From assembly GCF_004402785.1 (NCBI RefSeq), contig NZ_SOFP01000047.1, forward strand, positions 124,001 to 188,000: DNA of 64,000 nt, written 5' to 3'. The notes beneath the pieces were generated by a model. That model was given only the letters and a program-made list of their open reading frames with translations. It did no database searches and was not told the DNA's origin. Shown in pieces: positions 27,058 to 37,051 of this stretch; within the stretch, counting starts at the first letter, position 1, and each line of letters begins with the position of its first letter. The position numbers were made by a program, and so were the translations under genes. Source of the DNA: Cryobacterium algoritolerans. Its GTDB lineage: Bacteria > Actinomycetota > Actinomycetes > Actinomycetales > Microbacteriaceae.

Positions 27058-27957
27058 CTACTTCTGGGCCTTGGTGTCTTTCTCGACCTTGACGAGGGAG
27101 GACACGAGGTCGGCGACCGGGGTCTGCACGAGCTTGGCCGAGCCGCCGGATACCGTGAGCACACCATCCTGAACGGCCTTGGTGGTCTGGTAGATCTTGA
27201 CGAGCTTCTGGAGGGTCGGGTTGTCCTTGTCCTCGGCGCGGGCCGCGAAGACGTTCACGTACGGTAGCGAGTTCGGGTCCGCCGGGTCGTCCTGGGCGAG
27301 GGCATCGCTGAACTTGAGGCCGGCCTTCTCGACGAAGTCGTTGTTGATGACAGCGCCGTCCACGTCGGGCAGCGAGGTTGCGGTGAGCGACGCCTCGAGA
27401 GCGCTGACGGTGACCTTGGACTTGCCGGTGTCGATGTCATCGAGGGTTGAGAAGATCGTGCCGCCGTCCTTGAGCGTGATCAGCTTCGCCGACTGCAGAA
27501 CAAGCAGCGCCCGGGCCAGGTTGCTCGCGTCGTTCGGTACGGCGATGGTGTCGCCCTTCTTGATCTCGCTGACCTTCTTGTGCTTTGTGGAGTAGAGGCC
27601 GAGCGGGTAGATCGCGGTGGCGCCGATCGGCACGAGATCCTGCTTGCTGGAGACGTTGTAGTCGGCCAGGTAGACGATGTGCTGGAACTGGTTGAGGTCG
27701 AGCTCGCCGGCAGAGAGGGCAGGGTTGGGCTGCTCGAAGACAGCGAAGTCCACGATCTCGACCTTGATTCCCTCGGCGGCGGCGGCTTTGGTGTACACGG
27801 CCCAGTACGGGTCGCTGGCCCCGACGACGCCGATCTTCACGACCTTGTCGTTGCGGGATGCCGCGCTGCCGGGCGCGTCCGCCGCGCCGCCTGAGCAGCC
27901 GGCGAGCAGGGCGACGAGCGGAAGGACCGCGAGGGCGGCCAGAAGTCTATTTTTCAC
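27058..27957 (-). CDS. metQ: Methionine-binding lipoprotein MetQ/NlpA family
   Basis: A 299-residue substrate-binding lipoprotein with signal peptide and lipobox LLAGC (Cys21). The core shows VKIGVVGASDPYWAVYTKAAAAEGIKVEIVDF, ELDLNQFQHIVYL and a GATAIYPLGLYSTKHK segment typical of NlpA-type proteins. The GTG at 27957 has AAGGGG upstream and places the lipobox correctly. It heads metQNI. I looked for a SAM riboswitch between it and the ABC-F gene and did not recognise one. Confidence 0.93.
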   Translation of the reverse strand: MKNRLLAALAVLPLVALLAGCSGGAADAPGSAASRNDKVVKIGVVGASDPYWAVYTKAAAAEGIKVEIVDFAVFEQPNPALSAGELDLNQFQHIVYLADYNVSSKQDLVPIGATAIYPLGLYSTKHKKVSEIKKGDTIAVPNDASNLARALLVLQSAKLITLKDGGTIFSTLDDIDTGKSKVTVSALEASLTATSLPDVDGAVINNDFVEKAGLKFSDALAQDDPADPNSLPYVNVFAARAEDKDNPTLQKLVKIYQTTKAVQDGVLTVSGGSAKLVQTPVADLVSSLVKVEKDTKAQK

Positions 27958-28134
27958 GATGGGTTCCCCTTTTGCTGAGTTCGACGTTTCTGCCGGGGCA
28001 ATTCGGGCACAGGGAAACCACGACGAACGAGGTGGGGAGTCTGTGCCGCTGCATTGCGAGGCACAGTTCAAGGCTATCGACGGATGCTGCACCGCGCGGG
28101 CCGTGAGGACACACGCGGTAACAGTATCTGCGAT

Positions 28135-29940
<1,806 letters not shown>

Positions 29941-30073
29941 AGCTTTCGAGTTTAGCTGGCGTGGCTGTGAGCGCAGCGCGCTCGAGCCCCGCTGCCCGAG
30001 CCTGTCCAGCTGAGGGGGCGCTTCGCGCCCGGGTGGTTGGCGAAAACATCGGCTTTCTCAGGAGACCCCGTGC

Positions 30074-30095
30074 GGTGGTCGAGCCAGTCGAGACC
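30074..30095 (+). repeat. Dispersed repeat copy
   Basis: GGTGGTCGAGCCAGTCGAG and on matches the repeat consensus at 21 of 22 positions. It lies just downstream of ispE (minus strand) in the gap before the ABC-F gene; a degraded related sequence is near 29997. Confidence 0.7.
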
Positions 30096-30106
30096 CCGCC
30101 CGGATC

Positions 30107-31042
30107 CTAGTCGTGGATGATTCGGGCGCCGTGCACCGGGCCGGTGGCACGTACGACGTGCAGGCGGGAGGCGCTCAGCGCGACCTGTAACTCGAGGGCG
30201 TTGTCGGCGTCCTGGACCAGGAACGCGACGGTGGGGCCGGAACCGGAGAGGATGCCGGCCAGCGCGCCGTTCGCCTCGCCGAGTTCGAGCACCCTGGCCA
30301 GGCCGGGGGCAAGGTGCAGCGCCGGGGCCTGCAGGTCGTTGTGGAGCGATTCGGCGAGCATCGCGGGGTCGCCGGCCCTCAGGGCCTGCAGCACGTTGGC
30401 ATCGACGGTGGGCTGCAGCTGGGCCGGGAAGATGTCCTGAGCGTGCCGCTCGCGGTGGCGGTCGAGCTCGCTGTACACGGCGGGCGTCGACATGCCGAAC
30501 TCGGCGAGGGCGAGCACCCAATGGAACTGCCCCTTGGCCAGGGCCGGGCTGAGCCGGTCACCGCGGCCGGTGCCGATCGCCGTGCCGCCGGTGTATGAGA
30601 ACGGGACGTCGGCGCCGAGGGTGGCCGCTATGCCGAGCAGGTCCTCTCTGGTCGCTTCGGTGCCCCAGAGGGCGTCGCAGGCGAGGAGGGTCGCCGCGGC
30701 ATCCGCGGATCCGCCGCCCATGCCACCGGCGATCGGGACGTTCTTCTCGATGTCCAGGCGCACGCCGCCGCGGAAGCCCGCCTTGCGGGCCAGCGCCCGA
30801 GCGGCCTTGATCGCGAGGTTGCTGCCATCGACGGCCAGTCCGGAGGTGTCGATCGATCCGCTGAACTCGACCGAGAAATCGTCGGCCGGGTAGGCGCGCA
30901 CGTCCTCGTACAGGGAGACTGCCTGGTAGGCGGTTGCCACCTCGTGGTAACCGTCTTCGAGCACGGCACCGACCTTGAGGAAGACGTTGATTTTTCCCGG
31001 TGCCCTCGCGTGCACCATGGGAGATGCGGCCGCGTTGGTCAT
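30107..31042 (-). CDS. ispE: 4-diphosphocytidyl-2-C-methyl-D-erythritol kinase
   Basis: A 311-residue GHMP kinase of the MEP isoprenoid pathway. Motifs: [16 protein letters not shown] at the start, the ATP loop [17 protein letters not shown], and the C-terminal [13 protein letters not shown]. Length is normal. The ATG at 31042 lacks an SD but has TAGGTT 6 nt upstream, so it probably has its own leaderless promoter although it follows ksgA on the same strand (204-bp gap). Confidence 0.96.
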   Translation of the reverse strand: MTNAAASPMVHARAPGKINVFLKVGAVLEDGYHEVATAYQAVSLYEDVRAYPADDFSVEFSGSIDTSGLAVDGSNLAIKAARALARKAGFRGGVRLDIEKNVPIAGGMGGGSADAAATLLACDALWGTEATREDLLGIAATLGADVPFSYTGGTAIGTGRGDRLSPALAKGQFHWVLALAEFGMSTPAVYSELDRHRERHAQDIFPAQLQPTVDANVLQALRAGDPAMLAESLHNDLQAPALHLAPGLARVLELGEANGALAGILSGSGPTVAFLVQDADNALELQVALSASRLHVVRATGPVHGARIIHD

Positions 31043-31048
31043 GTGACT

Positions 31049-31054
31049 AACCTA
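31049..31054 (-). promoter_or_regulatory. Candidate -10 of ispE (leaderless)
   Basis: Minus-strand TAGGTT, then 6 nt, then the ATG at 31042. There is no SD. Confidence 0.5.
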
Positions 31055-31246
31055 GCCCAGCCGGATCGGCTTCTCGTGACCGGGCGTGATGCTCAGCCGC
31101 CCTGGGCGGCCAGGACCGCCTGGTCGCCGATGCCGGCGCTTCTGCTGCTCACGAGGGTTTTCGGGCACAGGATTCCAGGACACGCCGCGATGCTAGCGCG
31201 CCGCTGCCCGGTGAAGGCGGACTCCGCCGGACAGCGATGCCGGGCG

Positions 31247-32377
31247 CTACCGGGCGCGCCAGGCGCGGGCGATCGCGAGGAAGTCGTTCACGGTGAGCTG
31301 TTCGCCGCGCTCGGTGGGGTCGATCCCAGCCTCGGCCAGGATGGTCGACGCAGTCGCTGAGTCGCCGAGCACGCTCGACAGCGACTGCCGCAGCATCTTG
31401 CGGCGTTGCTGGAATGCGCCGTCGACGAGGGCGAAGCTGGCCAGGCGCAGTTCCTCGCTTTCCAGCGGTTCCGCGCGTCGTTCGAAGGCGATCAGGATCG
31501 AGTCGACGTTCGGCACCGGCCAGAACACCTGGCGGCTGACCTTGCCCGCGGTGCGGAACTGCCCATACCAGGCGGCCTTGACGCTCGGGCTGCCGTAGAC
31601 CTTCGAGCCGGGCGGGGCGGCGAGGCGCTCGCCGACCTCGGCCTGCACCATCACCACGCCGGCGCGGATCGACCCGAAGTGTTCGAGCAGGTGCAGCAGC
31701 ACCGGCACGGAGACGTTGTATGGCAGGTTGGCCACCAACCTGGTCGGCGAGTCGGGGATCTCGGTGATCTTGAGCGCGTCGGCACGGATGACGGTCAGCG
31801 GCGCGCCCTCGTGCATCAGCTGCACGGTGAGCGGCAGCTGCTCGGCAAGCCGCTCGTCGATCTCGACTGCCACGACCCGGGCGCCGGTCTCGAGCAGGCC
31901 GAGGGTGAGGGAACCGAGGCCGGGGCCGACCTCCACGACGGTGTCGGCGTCGGTGATGGCCGCAACCTTGACGATCCTGCGCACGGTGTTACCGTCAATG
32001 ACGAAGTTCTGGCCGAGCTTCTTGGTGGGGTTGACGCCGAGCATCTCGGCGAGGTCGCGGATCTCGGCCGGGCCGAGCAGGGTGCGGGTCGGCGGCGCCG
32101 CGGCGACGGGAGCCTCTGCGCCCGCTTCGGGCGTGCTCGAGTCCGCGGTGCTCGATTCCGCGGTGATCGAGCTCGTCGAGATCCCCGTCTCGACGAGCTC
32201 GACGGCCGGGACCTGCTCGGCCGGGATCTGATCGGCCGGGATCTGATCGGCCGGGGCGGCGTGCCGTCCCCTGGCGGGGTCCGCATCGCGGTCCGCGCCC
32301 TCGGTTCCGGCCCGCGGGTCGAGCGGAGGCGCTGCGGGTTCCTCACCCGCGGCGTACCCGTGCCTGGGTTCGGTCAC
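31247..32377 (-). CDS. ksgA: 16S rRNA (adenine1518/1519-N6) dimethyltransferase with long N-terminal extension
   Basis: The methyltransferase core starts at LLGPAEIRDLAEMLGVNPTK and has KLGQNFVIDGNTVRRIV, SAM motif VVEVGPGLGSLTLGLLE and catalytic NLPYNVSVPVL. With the GTG at 32377, which overlaps the tatD stop (GTGA), the protein is 376 residues, about 90-100 longer than usual. The extension is low complexity: tandem IPADQIPAEQ-type repeats from a 15-bp DNA repeat (32217-32256) and the peptide VELVETGISTSS encoded by a 14-bp-arm palindrome (32168-32201). No better internal start codon precedes the core, so the extension is probably translated. It lies in metG-tatD-ksgA. Confidence 0.93.
   Translation of the reverse strand: MTEPRHGYAAGEEPAAPPLDPRAGTEGADRDADPARGRHAAPADQIPADQIPAEQVPAVELVETGISTSSITAESSTADSSTPEAGAEAPVAAAPPTRTLLGPAEIRDLAEMLGVNPTKKLGQNFVIDGNTVRRIVKVAAITDADTVVEVGPGLGSLTLGLLETGARVVAVEIDERLAEQLPLTVQLMHEGAPLTVIRADALKITEIPDSPTRLVANLPYNVSVPVLLHLLEHFGSIRAGVVMVQAEVGERLAAPPGSKVYGSPSVKAAWYGQFRTAGKVSRQVFWPVPNVDSILIAFERRAEPLESEELRLASFALVDGAFQQRRKMLRQSLSSVLGDSATASTILAEAGIDPTERGEQLTVNDFLAIARAWRAR
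32168..32201. repeat. Palindrome inside the ksgA extension
   Basis: Arms CGAGCTCGTCGAGA (32168-32181) and its exact complement (32188-32201) surround a 6-nt loop. The sequence resembles the dispersed GTCGAG-type repeats and codes VELVETGISTSS in frame. Confidence 0.8.
32217..32256. repeat. 15-bp tandem repeat inside the ksgA extension
   Basis: Two perfect copies of TCGGCCGGGATCTGA and a partial third, preceded by a diverged copy, encode the IPADQIPADQ-type repeat. Unit length 15 keeps the frame. Confidence 0.8.
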
Positions 32378-33360
32378 GCGATGCCTCCCCCGGGGGTGGT
32401 CTCGGTCGCGGACGGCGCGTGGGGCGGTTTCACCGGTTCGGCGTCCCACCGCCCGTAGACGAGTTCGGTGTTCGAGGAGATCTGTGCGGCGAGCATCGCG
32501 GCATCCGTTTCGAGGTGGTCGGCCATGGCGCGGAGCGTGTGCGGCAGAAGGTAGGGGGCGTTCGGGCGGCCTCGGAAGGGCACTGGGGTGAGGAATGGGG
32601 CATCCGTCTCGACCAGGATCAGCCGGCTCGGAATCGCGGCGAGAGCATCGCGCAGGTTGTCCGCGTTCTTGAAGGTGACGGTGCCGGAGAACGAGAGGTA
32701 CCAGCCGTTGTCGGCGCAGATCCTGGCCATCTCGGCGTCGCCGGAGAAACAGTGGAACACGGTGCGCTCGGGGGCGCCGACCCGGAGCAGGGTCTCGATG
32801 ACTTCGGCGTGGGCGTCGCGGTCGTGGATCTGCAGGGCGAGGCCGTGCTGCTTCGCGATCTCGATGTGCGCCTCGAAGGACCGGTGCTGGGCTGCGCGGC
32901 CCTCGAGGCCGGTGCGGAAGAAGTCCAGACCGGTCTCGCCGACGGCGACGACCCTGGGGCGTGCGGCCAGGGCGGAGATCTCCGCCAGCGCGTCGTCAAG
33001 GGTGCCGGCGGCCTCGTAGGCCGGGGCTTCGTTGGGGTGGATGGCGACGGCCGCGAGCATGCGCGGCTCGGCGGCGGCCGCCGCCGCCGCCCAACGCGAG
33101 GTCGCCAGGTCGCCGCCGACCTGGATGACGCCGCGGATGCCGACGCTCGATGCCCGGTCGAGCTGTTCGGCAACGCTCAGCCCCTCGTCGCCGTCGGCGA
33201 TTTGCCGTATTGAGCCTGTCGAAGGATCGAGGTGAGTGTGGTTGTCATAGACCGAGACGATGAGCGGCTCCGGCAGCGGCGGGTAGCGCAGATCGCGGTT
33301 CGCCGTCTGCTCGAGTCGGGGCACCCGGTCTTCGGCCGAGGCCGGGTCGGTGGCCGACAC
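32374..33360 (-). CDS. tatD: TatD family metal-dependent hydrolase (DNase)
   Basis: A 328-residue TIM-barrel hydrolase. The first metal motif is VYDNHTHLD; GETGLDFFR, the catalytic HDRDAH-containing LQIHDRDAH, FHCFSGD and LVETDAPFL are all present. A short insertion DPSTGSIRQ follows the HxH motif, encoded by a copy of the dispersed repeat (33210-33234). The GTG at 33360 starts 7 nt after the metG stop; its stop overlaps ksgA (GTGA). The gene order metG-tatD-ksgA is classical. Confidence 0.92.
   Translation of the reverse strand: MSATDPASAEDRVPRLEQTANRDLRYPPLPEPLIVSVYDNHTHLDPSTGSIRQIADGDEGLSVAEQLDRASSVGIRGVIQVGGDLATSRWAAAAAAAEPRMLAAVAIHPNEAPAYEAAGTLDDALAEISALAARPRVVAVGETGLDFFRTGLEGRAAQHRSFEAHIEIAKQHGLALQIHDRDAHAEVIETLLRVGAPERTVFHCFSGDAEMARICADNGWYLSFSGTVTFKNADNLRDALAAIPSRLILVETDAPFLTPVPFRGRPNAPYLLPHTLRAMADHLETDAAMLAAQISSNTELVYGRWDAEPVKPPHAPSATETTPGGGIA
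33210..33234 (+). repeat. Dispersed repeat variant within tatD
   Basis: TTGAGCCTGTCGAAGGATCG lies inside the tatD reading frame and codes, on the minus strand, the peptide DPSTGSIRQ just after the HTH metal ligands. It shares GAGCCTGTCGA with the intergenic repeats. Confidence 0.65.
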
Positions 33361-33367
33361 CGGGTGG

Positions 33368-34930
33368 TCAGCCAACCGTGACCTCGATGCGCGGGAAGAG
33401 CGCCTCGAGCGGGGACACGTGGGTGCCGCCGGTCCACTGCCAGGCCTGGTCGATGCGCACATCGGTGAGCTCACCGCTGCCACCGAGCGCCTGCCAGAGC
33501 TTCGCGGTGGCCTGGGGCACGACCGGGGAGAGCAGCACGGCGAGGGTGCCGAGTCCGCGCACGGCCGTGTACAGCACGGCCTCGAGTCGGGTGCGGCCGG
33601 CGTGGTCCTTGGCGAGGGCCCACGGTTCCTGGCTGGTGATGTAGCCGTTGAGTTCGTCGACCAGCTCCCAGATTGCGGCGATCGCCTCGTGGATGGCGAG
33701 GCGGGAGATTGCCTCGCCCGCGGCATCCGTGGCCCGCTTCTCGGTGGCGCGGATCAGCTCGTCGTCCTCGGTGAACACGGTGGGGGTCGGGATCTCCCCG
33801 TCGCAGTAGCGCACGACCATGGCGATCACGCGGGAGGCGAGGTTGCCGAACCCGTTGGCGAGCTCGGACTGGTAACGGGCGGAGAGGTCCTCCCAGGAGA
33901 ATGACCCGTCCTGGCCGAAGCTGATCGCGCGCATGAAGTAATAGCGGAACGCGTCCGAGCCGAAGGTGTCGGTGATCTGGCTCGGAGCGATGCCGGTGAG
34001 CTTGGACTTGCTCATCTTCTCGCCGCCGACCAGCAGCCAGCCGTGGCCGAAGACCCGGCGGGGCACCTCGATGCCGGCCGCGAGGAGCATCGCCGGCCAG
34101 ATCACGGCGTGGAAGCGAAGGATGTCCTTGCCCACGATGTGGGTGGCCGGCCACAGCCTGCTGAACTTCTCGTCGTCGTGGCCATAGCCCGCGGCGGTGA
34201 TGTAGTTGAGCAGGGCGTCGAACCAGACGTAGACGACGTGGCTGTCGTCCCAGGGCACCTTGATGCCCCAGTCGAAGCTGGAACGGGAGATGGACAGGTC
34301 GCTCAGGCCCTGCTTGACGAAGGAGATGACCTCGTTGCGTGCGGCGGCGGGCTGGACGAAATCAGGGTTGTCTTCGTAGAGCGCGAGGAGCTGGTCGGCG
34401 AACGTGCTCATCCGGAAGAAGTAGTTCTTCTCGTGCAGGAGCTCGACCGGGATGGAGTGGATCGCGCAGACCTGCTGGCCGGCGAATTCGCCGGTGCCGT
34501 CGATGAGGTCGCTCGGCTGCTTGTACTCCTCACAGCCCACGCAGTAGTAGCCCTCGTACTCGCCCGTGTAGATGTGGCCGGCATCGTAGAGGTGCTGCAG
34601 GAACTTCTGCGCGTTCACCTCGTGGCGTTCGTCGGTTGTGCGGATGAAGTCGTCGTTCTTGATGTCGACGGTCTGCAGCAGGGGCTTCCACGCGGTCTCG
34701 ACCAGGCGGTCGGCCCACTCCTTCGGCGTGACGCCGTTGGCGGTGGCGGTGCGCAGGATCTTCTGCCCGTGTTCGTCGGTGCCGGTCAGCAGCCAGGCCT
34801 TTTCACCGGCCTGCCGGTGCCAGCGCGCGAGCACATCGGCGGCCACTTCGGTGTAGGCGTGCCCGATATGAGGGACATCATTCACATAGAAAATCGGCGT
34901 GGTGATGTAGAAGGATGAGCCGTCGGACAT
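33368..34930 (-). CDS. metG: Methionine--tRNA ligase
   Basis: A 520-residue class I synthetase of the short bacterial type without the C-terminal dimerisation domain. Motifs: ITTPIFYVNDVPHIGHAYT (HIGH), TGTDEHGQKI, a zinc knuckle with CVGC and a later C-x2-H, and GEKMSKSKLTG (KMSKS). The ATG at 34930 is chosen over the ATG at 34939 because TAGGAT lies 7 nt before it, which would make the upstream ATG untranscribed. It heads the metG-tatD-ksgA group. Confidence 0.96.
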   Translation of the reverse strand: MSDGSSFYITTPIFYVNDVPHIGHAYTEVAADVLARWHRQAGEKAWLLTGTDEHGQKILRTATANGVTPKEWADRLVETAWKPLLQTVDIKNDDFIRTTDERHEVNAQKFLQHLYDAGHIYTGEYEGYYCVGCEEYKQPSDLIDGTGEFAGQQVCAIHSIPVELLHEKNYFFRMSTFADQLLALYEDNPDFVQPAAARNEVISFVKQGLSDLSISRSSFDWGIKVPWDDSHVVYVWFDALLNYITAAGYGHDDEKFSRLWPATHIVGKDILRFHAVIWPAMLLAAGIEVPRRVFGHGWLLVGGEKMSKSKLTGIAPSQITDTFGSDAFRYYFMRAISFGQDGSFSWEDLSARYQSELANGFGNLASRVIAMVVRYCDGEIPTPTVFTEDDELIRATEKRATDAAGEAISRLAIHEAIAAIWELVDELNGYITSQEPWALAKDHAGRTRLEAVLYTAVRGLGTLAVLLSPVVPQATAKLWQALGGSGELTDVRIDQAWQWTGGTHVSPLEALFPRIEVTVG

Positions 34931-34937
34931 ACCCACC

Positions 34938-34943
34938 ATCCTA
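34938..34943 (-). promoter_or_regulatory. Candidate -10 of metG (leaderless)
   Basis: Minus-strand TAGGAT, 7 nt, then ATG 34930. It decides between two in-frame ATG codons. Confidence 0.45.
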
Positions 34944-34997
34944 TTGGGAGCAGCGGATGGCGCCTGCCCTGTTACGGTGCGAGCCCGCTGGGGGCCC

Positions 34998-36017
34998 TCA
35001 CTGGGGCGGAACGGGGGTGAACTCGGCCGCCCGGTCGGCCGGGCGCTGCCGCGGATGCCCGAACACCGGCGGCAGCACCTCGTGGGCGGGTGGCCCGGCG
35101 ACCCGGCCGGGCTGGTCCTTGGTCGCCTCGGACTCTCGCACGTCGACGCCCCGCACTTTCTGGCGGGCGTAGCCGACCGGGTGCAGGCTGAGCACGATCT
35201 TGCCGTGGGCATGCCCGGCCTCGAGCTCGCGGTAGGCGTCCTGCACCCGGTCGAAGGGGTAGATCGCCGCAACCGGCACGACGATCTGGCGGTCGGCCAC
35301 CATCCGGGCGATTTTCGCCAGCAGCACGGAATCGGTCATGTCGGCGGAGCGGAGATTGGCGAGGGAATCGTCGCCCAGATGATCGAGCTCGGCGTCGATG
35401 CCGCCCGGTGCGAGCCTGGCCAGCCGCTCGGCGAGGCCCGGTCCGTACTCCACCGGCACAACCCCGAGTTGGCGGAGGCGGTCGAAGCTCTCCTGACTGG
35501 CCGTTCCGATCACGGTGGCTCCACGCAGTCGGGCAAGCTGGGCGGCTATGCCACCGACCCCGCCCGCGGCGGCGTGCACGAGCACGGTGCGGCCGGGGTG
35601 CGGGTTCACATCCTGCACCGCCCGCCAGGCGTTGGCGCCGGCGACGTAGAGGCTGCCCGCGACCTCCCAGGCCAAAGAGGCGGGTTTGCGGACGATGTCG
35701 GTCGCCGGAACGGCAATGAGTTCGGCCTGGGACCCGCGGACGGCGTGCCCGATCACCTCGTCGCCGACCTTCCAGCCTGTGACGCCGACGCTGAGCTGCC
35801 GAACGATGCCGGCGAAGTCACTACCCTGTCCGGCCGGGAAACGCGCCGGCCATTCCGCGTCGAAACGGCCTTCCCTGATGGCTGCCTCCACCGGGTTGAG
35901 TCCGACCGCCACGACGTCGACAAGGACTTCGCCCGGACCGGGAACGGGATCCGGCACCTCGACGATCTGGAGAACATCCGGGCCGCCGTAGTGGGAGAAC
36001 CTCACCGCTCGTGTCAT
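34998..36017 (-). CDS. NADP-dependent zinc-independent alcohol dehydrogenase / quinone oxidoreductase-like protein
   Basis: A 339-residue member of the medium-chain dehydrogenase/reductase superfamily. The N-terminal GroES-like fold shows RAVRFSHYGGPDVLQIVEVPDP and GLNPVEAAIREG; the cofactor loop is VLVHAAAGGVGGIAAQLARLRGATVIGT (the AxxGGVG type, usually NADPH). No structural zinc cysteines are present. A C-terminal extension of about 55 residues rich in P and R follows the normal end (GKIVLSLHP). The ATG at 36017 has AGGAGG upstream. The substrate is unknown. Confidence 0.88.
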   Translation of the reverse strand: MTRAVRFSHYGGPDVLQIVEVPDPVPGPGEVLVDVVAVGLNPVEAAIREGRFDAEWPARFPAGQGSDFAGIVRQLSVGVTGWKVGDEVIGHAVRGSQAELIAVPATDIVRKPASLAWEVAGSLYVAGANAWRAVQDVNPHPGRTVLVHAAAGGVGGIAAQLARLRGATVIGTASQESFDRLRQLGVVPVEYGPGLAERLARLAPGGIDAELDHLGDDSLANLRSADMTDSVLLAKIARMVADRQIVVPVAAIYPFDRVQDAYRELEAGHAHGKIVLSLHPVGYARQKVRGVDVRESEATKDQPGRVAGPPAHEVLPPVFGHPRQRPADRAAEFTPVPPQ

Positions 36018-36145
36018 CGGGCACCTCCTGTCTCCGACCATCCCTGCTGCCGCCAACCGGGATGTCGCATACCTAGGTTAACCATGAGTGAACCTCAGTT
36101 ATTCCCTCGACCGCTCGTTCGCGCCCTGCCCGGCAGGGCGGGCGT

Positions 36146-37012
36146 TCAGCCCAGCGGGAGGCCGGAAAAGTCCGGCTTCGCGGGGGCTGGGCCACCGGAC
36201 TTCTGCTGCAGCGCCGCCTCGTAGAGGTCGCGCTTGCCGAGGCCCGACGCGGCGGAGACATCCGCGGCGGCCTCCTTCAGCCGGGCGCCGGCCGCGACGA
36301 GGGCGAGCACCTCGGCGACACCGGTCGGAAGGTCGAGAACGCGCGCCTCGGCACCGGCGACGACGATGCAGATCTCGCCCTTGACGCCCGCCGCGGCCCA
36401 CTCGGCCAGTTCGGCCGCCGTGCCCCGTTTCACTTCCTCATAGAACTTGGTCAGCTCCCGGCACACGACGACGCGCCGGTCGGCTCCGAGCACGGCTCCG
36501 AGGTCGGTGAGCGATGCCGCGAGCCGGTTGGGCGACTCGAAAAAGACCATGGTGCGCCGCTCGGCCGCCACTTCGCGCAGCGCGGTGACCCGGTCGCCGT
36601 GCTTGCGCGGGAGGAAACCCTCGAAGGTGAACCGGTCGGTCGGCAGCCCCGACACGGCGAGCGCCGTGAGCACGGCCGACGGGCCGGGCAACGCCGAGAC
36701 GACCACGCCGGCCGCGACCGCCGCGTCGACCAGATGGAATCCGGGGTCGGAAACGGTGGGCATCCCTGCATCGCTGAGCACGAGGACATCCGTGTCGCGG
36801 GCCAGCTCGGCCAGCTCCGCCGCCTTGCCGCGCTCGTTGTGGTCGTGCAGACTGATCAGCCTCGGCCGGTTCTCGATACCGAGGGCCTTGAGCAGGTGCA
36901 CGGTGACGCGGGTGTCCTCGGCGGCGATCACCGTCGCGCTAGTCAGGGCCTCGACGAGCCGGCGGGAGACGTCGCCGAGGTTTCCGATCGGAGTGGCAGC
37001 CAGGATGATCAT
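36146..37012 (-). CDS. rsmI: 16S rRNA (cytidine1402-2'-O)-methyltransferase
   Basis: A 288-residue SAM-dependent enzyme methylating C1402 in the ribosomal P site. Motifs: ILAATPIGNLGDVSRRL, TLAEDTR-like IAAEDTRVTV, VLSDAGMPTVSDPG, and ALPGPSAVLTAL. The ATG at 37012 is 39 bp from the divergent pmt start, the usual actinobacterial rsmI-pmt arrangement. Upstream in-frame codons extend over pmt and are not used. Confidence 0.96.
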   Translation of the reverse strand: MIILAATPIGNLGDVSRRLVEALTSATVIAAEDTRVTVHLLKALGIENRPRLISLHDHNERGKAAELAELARDTDVLVLSDAGMPTVSDPGFHLVDAAVAAGVVVSALPGPSAVLTALAVSGLPTDRFTFEGFLPRKHGDRVTALREVAAERRTMVFFESPNRLAASLTDLGAVLGADRRVVVCRELTKFYEEVKRGTAAELAEWAAAGVKGEICIVVAGAEARVLDLPTGVAEVLALVAAGARLKEAAADVSAASGLGKRDLYEAALQQKSGGPAPAKPDFSGLPLG

Positions 37013-37039
37013 GCTCCCAGTCTCGCAGTCACGGCTCAC

Positions 37040-37045
37040 TACGAT
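37040..37045 (+). promoter_or_regulatory. Candidate -10 of pmt (leaderless)
   Basis: TACGAT, 6 nt (GGTCAG), then GTG 37052. The same TACGATGGTC block stands before sdaA. Confidence 0.5.
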
Positions 37046-37051
37046 GGTCAG

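Noticed and set aside
27958-28134. Possible SAM riboswitch upstream of metQ
   Set aside because: I could not match SAM-I, SAM-II or SAM-IV core sequences. A covariance-model scan (Infernal with the SAM families) would be decisive; a significant hit would overturn this.
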